A DNA stretch of 64,000 nucleotides from Pelecanus crispus. Lineage: Eukaryota; Chordata; Aves; Pelecaniformes; Pelecanidae. The stretch lies in contig NC_134651.1 in assembly GCF_030463565.1 (NCBI RefSeq), forward strand, positions 12,660,734-12,724,733, read 5' to 3'. Position 1 is the first letter of the stretch. Each line of letters begins with the position of its first letter. A program made the translations under genes and the position numbers. Shown piece after piece: positions 57,301 through 64,000 of this stretch. The notes beneath the pieces were generated by a model. That model was not told the DNA's origin. It made no database searches and worked only from the letters and a program-made list of their open reading frames with translations.

Positions 57301-59996
57301 GTTTGCTGAACTTTGCACCGGTTGAGGGAAGGGATTTCCGCCGCTTGGCTGGAGTGGTCGTTTCCTGCCTCCTCGCATTACGTCTTGCCCTGTGCATGCT
57401 GTCTCCAGGGTTTGCTCATTAGCTGCTTGCTGCAGCTGGGTAAGGAAAAGGTGGCCGGGACGGGAAGCGCGGGCGGCACAGACATGTGTGTGTGCTTGCC
57501 TGTGCATGACCGCTCGTGGGTTTCTGCTCCACATCACCCTGCAAGATGCTGGAAACCACAGAAGCTGCTTGTGGGGATCTTGAGATGTCCGCGGGTTCAG
57601 CCCATGATACAGCAGGAGCATTTGCAGCACCCAAAACTAACCGCACCCTGTAAAGAGGAGGCAGCAGGCCGGGGGAGCTGGTGCCTTTGCCCTCCTGTCC
57701 TTGGAGCTGTGAATTGGGTGCTGTGGGGTCCTGCCAGCTCAGGATCAGGGAGGCTGAAGGGCAGGCTTGGGCTGGGGCATGGGCTCAGATAATCCCACCT
57801 GGGAAGAGCAACCCTTGATTTTTTCCCTTTTCCTCTGCACACAGCGGAGATGGCTTTTACCGCAATGATGACCTGACTCAGAGACCTCCAGCCGCTAAAT
57901 ATCGCCCTGACCAGTTCAGGGGCTACAATACAGGTAGTGCCGCACAGCCGGGGCAGGTCCACGCAGCCCCTCAGGGTTTTGGGGAAGGGCTGTGCGGGGA
58001 GGGAAATATTCCCAGGGGATGAAACCCACCCTGCCACTGTGGCAAGGCTCTCACTGAGTTCACTGAGGCCAGGCTTTCCCCCCAAGCACATAAAATGCTT
58101 CCCCTGGGTACCAGCTATGCCCTGAGGCTGAAAAGTTCTTGATGTGTCCATGGACCCTTTTTGTTGCAGTGGCTCTGTCCCAAGGCTTTCTTGTTTGGCA
58201 AGACCCTCTCCCCCTGTTTCCCTGCCATTGGGTGGCTGTTAAGCATGGGGTCCCATGGCTGGGGGTCAAAGCGGGTTTAGCTTCCAGCATCAGCATCACT
58301 CAGCTCTCGCCTCGAGCCAAAACTGCCCCTGCAGTCCCCTTGGCCGGAGGTGACAACTCATGGTTTCTCTCCCCACTCAGACCTCCGCGGGCTGTGGATT
58401 TACAAGCTGGAGAGCCGTGTGGGTGTCAACTACCGGCTGAAGTGCCTGGCGTGGACTGGGCGGCAGCAGGAACCGCGGGCGTGGAGCCAGGGCCTGCCTG
58501 CCTGCCCCTGCTCCCTGCAGCAAGGCCAGCGGGACCTGCGCTTCAAGAGCAGCTGGGGAGGCAAGCGGACATGCTGCATCCCCACCCTCCTCGTCCCTGA
58601 GCTGTCCTTCCCCATCTCCCCTGCAAGGGTGGCTGGGGTTCTTCCTGGCTGGGCAGGTGGGGGACCCCAAGGAAAATGAGGGGGGGGGCTGCCCTTCCCT
58701 GCAGAGACAGGGAAAATGGGCATGAATGACGGTTGACCTGTCCCTGTCTTGTTGGACTGGAAAGATCTGTCTAAGCTGCAAAGGGACAACAGAAATGGAC
58801 CCTCCCCAGCACTGGAGTCTCACCTTGCGGTATCACTTGGGTGGTCTCCATCAGTCTCTCCAAACCACCTGTAGCACCATGGGTGATGTGGTGGGAGGGA
58901 TGGATAACAAGGAGCCAACCCCGGTCCCGCTCGTCACCTGGGAAGGGCTGCGCCAGAGCAGGGATGCTGGCCGGGGGGAGCTGTGCCGAGTCTCACTGCT
59001 GCCCTGTTGCAGGCTGGTGGGCTACCCGTGTCTCCATGCTGCACTCCGCCTCCCCCAACCAGCACGGTGCCGGCGTCCGCTGCCTGTACGACAGCCAGAG
59101 CCAGCTCATCGAGGGGCGGCAGGAGAGGTACTGGAGGTCCTCCAGGCAGGCGTCCCCCTACCGCGGTAAGCACAGCCAGCCCTGGCATCCCCTGGCTGAG
59201 GCTGGCATTGCTGTAGCCTATAAATCATTTTAATCTCCATGCCAATGTATTTCCTGACATGCTGTTGCCCTCGGCAGGAGCGTGGACCTGCCAAAAGCCG
59301 AGGCAAGCGCTCTGCCTGCCTGGAGCCAGCCCATCTCCCTCTCGTCTCCCCTTTAGTCCCTTACTCTAATTTTTGTCTCCAGACCAGGAGCTGAAGTTGT
59401 ACAACTGGTGCTGTAACCAGGCAGGCAGTGCCCGCCTCTGCGCCCGCTACAGTGAGAAGCGACCAAAGATCGGCTGTGATGGATACCAGTCACCTGGCAT
59501 AGGTGGGTTTGCAGCCTGTGTGTGCCAGGGTGATGCCATCTTGGTGCCCAGGGCTGTGGGGAACATCACAGACACCTCGTGGTTAAGGCAGCAAGAGCCC
59601 TGGGCAGATGAGGGATGGGTTCTGGGGTGCTCATGTGCGGGTAGCGCTGTGTGGGGTTGAGGGTGGGCATCTCCCTTAGCACATAACCACCAGCATAGTC
59701 TGGGTGTGACAGCACCAGGAGGGGCAGAGGACAGCAGCTAATGTGTTCTTGGTGTAAGCTGATGTGGGACTTTCTTACAACCCCCAGCAGGTTCCTCAGA
59801 GGAGGCAGAGAGCGACTCGGAGGACCAGAATGGTGAGTGGGCTCGGGGCTCTCCTCTCCTCCAGCTGCTTCCCGCTGCCCCCCATCCCCACCACGTGGAA
59901 ATTCCCTCGGGGTTCCCAGCTCACCCCAGGCCCCCGGGGAGAAGGTGGCCGGGCAATCCTTGTTTATTCTTCTTTGCAGATGAAGAGGACAAGTAA
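48393..59996 (+). CDS. Secreted MUC4-like mucin with NIDO and AMOP domains
   Basis: Twelve coding exons: 48393-48453, 50338-54663, 55327-55466, 55744-55908, 56194-56349, 56849-56979, 57845-57933, 58381-58560, 59013-59165, 59383-59502, 59788-59832, 59980-59996. Phases agree throughout and give 1,860 aa. Exon 1 is a signal peptide (MGTRGWMLSTFVGCCVWILHG). The 4,326-nt exon encodes ~1,440 residues rich in Ser, Pro, Gly, Ala and Thr with an internal duplication. A NIDO domain (~1463-1660) follows: VPLYGYGVREND, SLYFTDNGQIIFPASD, VFWDNADFSRGVGTTFYQ, YQEGGMQWDYTR. An AMOP region (~1690-1840) has CPCSLQQGQRDLRF, LYNWCCNQAGS and GCDGYQ. Both match human MUC4 closely. MUC4 continues into VWD, EGF-like and transmembrane parts; here the frame ends in an acidic tail (SSEEAESDSEDQNDEEDK). 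The product should be secreted, not membrane-bound. Exon 8 appears to use a GC donor at 58,561. Confidence 0.88.
51702..53025 (+). repeat. Internal duplication in the large mucin exon
   Basis: Bases 51,702-52,116 recur at 52,611-53,025, exactly 909 bp (303 codons) later, with only scattered substitutions. Each copy encodes ~138 residues beginning GAETSVSPDLGAAQGTPVPP (second copy) or a one-residue variant and containing ATQPWGTADGAPQGAG. A shorter flanking match (SAPGAAYPP) is offset by 936 bp. The high identity suggests a recent in-frame duplication or gene conversion. Confidence 0.95.
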
Positions 59997-60691
59997 CTGG
60001 GGGTTGCACGTCTGCAACACAGTCCAGACCACAGCTGATCCTCCAAGTCCTTTGCTCCTGCTCATCCCCTGTACCCCCTCAGCACTCATCGCCCCTGCCC
60101 ACCACTCAGGGCAGCTCACTTGGCTAGTGCCTGCGGTTGCCTTCACTGGCACAATTTCATTTTTCTAACTCAGACTTGTCCCAAGAAGGTGGTTGCTTTA
60201 GTCGCCCTTCCCCACCTGCAGCTGAGTGGGTGCCCATGGACACTTCCTTGCTGGTGGGTAGGTGGGCAGGTACCCCCCACCGTGTCCACCACCCCCTGTC
60301 CTCCCCACATCCCACTGTTCCTCCCACACTGCGGGGTGAGGTTGGCCCCTCAGCACCCAGGGAATGGGCTTTTGCACCTTGCGTGGGTCGACTGCAGCTG
60401 AGCTCCCAAGTACCACAGTACACCAGGCTCACCCTGTGAGCTGTTCCTGTCTTGTTTCCCACTTCTGTCCCCCAGCCATCCCTCCTCGGGCAGTCCCCAG
60501 GCCCTGCTGTGCCCAGAAAAAGGGACAATTCTCCGGATCAAGCCAGAGTCTGTTTGAGGCCTCTGCTGGGTGTGCAAGGGCAAAATTCAGCCCCACGATC
60601 AGAAACATTGAGAGAAAAGTATTTTTTTCTTTTGTGTAAGAGAGCATCTGTCTGTCTTAAAAAAAAAATCCTTGTCAAATCTTGTTTGTTC

Positions 60692-60697
60692 AATAAA
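60692..60697 (+). terminator. Polyadenylation signal of the NIDO-AMOP mucin
   Basis: AATAAA within TTCAATAAAGCC, about 700 bp after the stop codon at 59,994-59,996, is followed by a GT/CT-containing stretch. The 3' UTR would be 59,997 to about 60,715, with no further exon in it. Confidence 0.8.
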
Positions 60698-60715
60698 GCC
60701 TCCAAGGCGTCTGAG

Positions 60716-63013
60716 CATCACTGACCCTGCAGCAGCCACATCCTCTACTGAACTGGGGTGGGAGGCAGTGGTGGGGGCAGACTGGGGACGGTGGCATCAC
60801 AGGCTGCTGTTGCCTTCTGAGCTGGTGCTGGGGATGTGAGCATCTGGGCTGCGGCTGAACCGGACTCTGGGGCAGTGGGACTGGAGCTGGGGTCTGCCGG
60901 GGTCTGCTGCACCCTCCTTGGGCGCAGCATCTTCCCTCAGCAGGGGCAAAGGGCTGTGGGGTCTTTGCAGGGACCACAGCCCAACTTGTGTGATCTGAGC
61001 CACTTCCCGCGGTGCCTGGGGAGAGCAGTGAGGGAGACTTGCGGCTTTGCAGGGGGAATGAGGGGATGGGGCAAGAAAAAAAGCTACATCCATCTTCTCT
61101 TTGGCCCTGTCATCCACAGAAAGACCAGCAGAAAGCAGGACCAGCAGAAAGCAGGGACTTGAGAGCTCAGTGACAGGGAAGCAGGGCTGGCGCATGGGCA
61201 CCGCAGGGTGCAGGCAACTTACTCAGCAGCATGCCATAATTTTTGGTTTATTTGATTTTGCTCCTAACTGGTTATAATCGCTGCATTGCCCCACCTGAGT
61301 CTGCTATCAGCGGCTCTGCTGGGTGCAGTTACATTGCACTAGGGCATACCCTGGTGCAGACACACTCAAGGACTGCCCCGGCTGCCTCTGCACATCCTCA
61401 GGGGAAGGTGAAATCCTCTCTCTTTGGCCACTCAACATAAACCCACATTTTTCATTCAAAACAATCACCTCCTCCAGAGCAAATCCTCCCACAAAGACCA
61501 GACCCCAAAAGGCAGCTGCCCATCTTCTGCCTCCACATGGGCATCGTTGCCAGAGACCCCGAGAGTGGGTGGTGGGGCTGGCAGCAGCGGCTGGCTCCTC
61601 TGTGAGCCCGGAGGCGCTGGGGCAGGGCTGGTGGCAGGCTAGGGCTGCTTGGGGGGCTGGCAAGGAGGCCTGACGTGGGGTCTCTGGATCCTTATCTGTA
61701 AAGGAGGGACAGGCCATGCCGTGCTGTTGGCACTGCACAGGCTCTGCTCTTCGTGATGAGCTCAGATGGTGGCGCAGACCTCAGCGTAAGCCAAAGCATC
61801 CACGATGCTCTGGGATGAGGCACAGCTCCTGAGCGTCTTTAAGGCACGGGGTTAGGACATCAGTCCCCAGCCCACAGTCCCCCACCCTGACCCCCCTATG
61901 GGGACAATAACCCCCAGGCAGACCTGGATTGAGGGGTCGATGACCTGGAGCTGTGGTTCCCAATGCCTTCCCGAGGAGTGGAATTGGGCAGAGTCTGCCT
62001 GCTCTCCTGCTGTTGTCAGAGCTGGAGCAGGGAAGATGAGCAGAGTCTGAAGAAGACCAGGGTGAAGCGGAGCTGGGGTGGGGCATTTCGCAGGGGTGTA
62101 CTCACAGCAGAAGGGCTCTTGCCTCCAGAAGGTCTCCTTGGCCCTAGGAGGAGGGGAGCAGAAAGGGGACAACATGTTGGAGAGGGCAGGAGAGCCCTTG
62201 CCTGGTCCTGGTGCCTGGGTCGGATGGGAGTGGGGAGCAGTGACTGAGTGTGGGGGCAAGATGAGGCTACAAGAGGAGGAAAAGTCCCAGTTGCTGTGCA
62301 CATGCAATTTCTTGCCTTGCCACAAGTGCGAATGAACAGAGGCGCTTCCAGGAGAGCCCCAGCTGCAGGGCAGGCAGGGAGCCAGCAGCAGGGGCAGGAC
62401 ACAGCTCCAACTGGCATGGGGGGCTTGGGGCACTGAGCTTCCCCCAAGTGTGGGTGCCATGCCAAAACCAAGGGCTGGGGAGGAGGTAAGAAGATGCTGG
62501 CACTTCCACCACAGCCTTGCACCCTGTCAGCCATCTGCTAACTCCCTGCTCTGCAGGAGAGCAAGGTCCAATCCTGCGACCATCTTTTTCTTGCTCCAGA
62601 TCAACTTTTTCCAGAGCAATGTGAACTGCAGTGGAAATCATTTGGATAGTATTCAAATTAAAATTAAATAGAAAGCCCATCTGTAACTGAGCACTGGGTG
62701 AGGTGAGGAAGAAATGCAAATATTCCTTCACATGGGGGAAAAGGGAAGGTAATGTTCAACCCACTGACATTATCGCACCCCTGAGCAGCAGATGACTGGG
62801 AAAGGGGTTGGAAGATGCTAAAAGTCACCCAGCTCAGCCCCTTCCCCATGGTAGGCTCCCCCTGCCTGGGCCAGATGGGTCCCACTAGTGGTGGAACTTC
62901 CAGAGATAGATTTTTCCACCATTTTTTTGGGCTGGCAAAACTCTTCCTGTCACCCAACCTCCATTCCCTGCCGCACCCACAGCACCCACCCCTGCATGGG
63001 TCCAGCCCACGGC
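60716..63013 (-). other. 3' flank between two convergent mucin genes
   Basis: The space between the ends of the plus-strand mucin and the minus-strand MUC4. A minus-strand AATAAA lies at 61,252-61,247, suggesting that the MUC4 transcript runs to about 61,230. A possible extra MUC4 exon (62,143-62,106, minus) has an acceptor (CTCCTAG) and donor (T|GTGAGT), reads AKETFWRQEPFC in the phase left by a donor at 63,017, and could extend the cytoplasmic tail. Nothing else coding is supportable. Confidence 0.4.
61247..61252 (-). terminator. MUC4: Candidate polyadenylation signal of MUC4
   Basis: The minus strand reads AATAAA in AAATCAAATAAACCAAA, about 1.8 kb past the last certain MUC4 exon. Its distance is one reason to suspect additional 3' exons or a long UTR. 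Confidence 0.4.
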
Positions 63014-63863
63014 TCACCCCTGGTGCTTGTGGCGGTGCCGGCGGCAGAGGCGCAAGGCCAGGCAGGCGGTGGTGAGCAGGAGGCAGAGCAGAGCCAGGGC
63101 TCCCACCAAAATGCCGAGGAAGGCGGCGAGGCTGATGGCCAGTCGCTCACACCGGGTGCCGGCGGGGGAGAAGATGGAGAAGGGGAGGCAGCTGCAGGTG
63201 GGGAGGGAGGAGCGGTGATGCTGTGGGGAGACACAGCTGTGCCTGGTGGCCTTGTCCATCCCCAGCACCATTGCTACCTGCATGTGGGCCCCTCAGGCAG
63301 GTGCTGGCACTGGCCACCATGCTGGCAGTAGCCCATCTTGCAAGGGGAGATGCAGACGAAGCCGATGGTCCCTGCGTAGTGGAGCTGGTAGCCTTTGTAG
63401 CCGTACAGACCGCAGGAGAAATAGTGCCTCAGCTCAGCCACCGTCACTGGGGAGGGATGGCACGGGTTCGGCCACGGGGCAGCATCACCCCTTGATGCTT
63501 CCCCAGGTCTCCCTGAGCTGGATCCACCTGGGGTGGGGACTGCCACCCACCCGCCTCCTCCGCGGGCGTTACCCGAACCCCAGGGCATGCAGGATGATGG
63601 GGACAATGGGGACAGCAGGGTGCTCCTCTTGGGCTCCCCAGCTTGGCGCCGGCAGCAACTCACACTTCACCAGGTCAGTGACGTTGTCCCGGTGCAGGTG
63701 CTGGAAGAGGAGCTGCGTGCCTGCCTCCCGCCGCCCCCGGCGCCCATTGAAGGCGCCGATGATGGCCCCCAGCAGCTCCTCGTTCAGGAACCTGATGACG
63801 GTGCTGCTGCTGTCGTAGGCAAACTCGGACACCACCGCGAAGGTGAAGCCATCGCTGTCTGTC
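63014..63863 (-). CDS. MUC4: MUC4, 3' exons (membrane-proximal part, EGF, transmembrane)
   Basis: Partial gene entering from the right edge on the minus strand. Exons 63863-63664, 63446-63278 and 63191-63018 join in phase (2,1,2). They encode TDSDGFTFAVVSEFAYD... with FLNEELLGAIIGAFN and LFQHLHRDNVTDLVK, then LRHYFSCGLYGYKGYQLHYA, an EGF-like module (CISPCKMGYCQHGGQCQHLP), a transmembrane helix (LAISLAAFLGILVGALALL) and a basic stop-transfer RLCRRHRHKH. Human MUC4 has the same order and many identical residues. The frame reaches TGA at 63,014-63,016, but a consensus donor GG|GTGAGC at 63,017 could bypass it into another tail exon. NIDO, AMOP and VWD exons, if present, lie beyond the window. 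Role in the family: membrane-anchored epithelial mucin. Confidence 0.88.
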
Positions 63864-64000
63864 CTGCGGGGAAAGGATGGGGCTGCTGGTGGAGCTGCTG
63901 CTGCATCACAGAGTGACCGAGACTCACCGTGCCTCAGTTTCCCCCATTTGGGGGGTGGTAAAGAAGGGATGAGGCAGGACATGGAAGGTGCCTGGGACTT
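63864..64000 (-). other. MUC4: MUC4 intron at window edge
   Basis: The 137 bases beyond the first visible MUC4 exon contain no exon I can support and read as intron; the acceptor CCCCGCAG abuts 63,863. Confidence 0.6.

Noticed and set aside
58561-58656. Canonical GT donor at 58,657 extending AMOP exon 8 by 32 residues
   Set aside because: In phase and possible, but the added sequence has no counterpart in MUC4; the GC donor gives a colinear match. Kept as the stated alternative.
61852-62460. 202-codon minus-strand open frame downstream of MUC4
   Set aside because: No start, domain or conserved motif; it probably overlaps UTR/intron. Only the 38-nt internal segment with splice sites is considered.
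1-64000. CRISPR arrays, operons, tRNA/rRNA genes, intact retroviral genes
   Set aside because: None seen; the window is vertebrate nuclear DNA with split genes, and the only viral trace is the solo LTR.

Overview
The window is nuclear DNA of a bird. Every gene is split by GT-AG (twice apparently GC-AG) introns, the start lies in vertebrate CpG islands, one intron carries a solo endogenous-retrovirus LTR of a type abundant in avian genomes (5-bp target duplication visible), and an old CR1-like LINE relic is present. A class II CPD photolyase, lost in placental mammals but kept in birds, is intact. The LTR family is common in songbirds and other Neoaves; I cannot name the species.

Layout. 1-4,760: CpG-rich edge, then gene-free DNA with an old repeat, ending in a CpG-island promoter with a ZNF143 site and a CLEAR-type E-box. 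4,762-30,219 (+): complete RUBCN (Rubicon), 21 coding exons, 975 codons with a 45-nt cassette exon, followed by a ~2.5 kb 3' UTR. 33,702-36,723 (-): complete class II CPD photolyase, nine exons, 502 aa, convergent with RUBCN. 37,214-43,494 (+): a tandemly duplicated small mucin locus. Copy 1 has only the signal and Ser/Thr-rich exons; copy 2 also has C-terminal exons resembling MUC20. 48,255-60,715 (+): a TATA-driven mucin gene with a 4.3-kb Ser/Pro/Gly/Ala-rich exon, then NIDO and AMOP modules closely resembling MUC4, but ending in a short acidic tail without the VWD, EGF and membrane parts. 63,018-64,000 (-): the 3' exons of a MUC4 gene (membrane-proximal module, EGF, transmembrane helix), entering from the right and convergent with the previous gene.

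Biology. RUBCN is a negative regulator of autophagosome maturation and PI3K-III activity and a component of LC3-associated phagocytosis. The photolyase reverses UV-induced cyclobutane dimers with visible light. The right half is an epithelial mucin cluster whose order (MUC20-like plus strand, MUC4 minus strand) matches the convergent MUC20/MUC4 arrangement of human 3q29, with an additional secreted MUC4-like protein inserted between them. That secreted NIDO-AMOP mucin, and the duplicated small mucin beside it, are the most unusual content. All exon calls come from reading frames, splice sites and remembered family sequences; no search was run.
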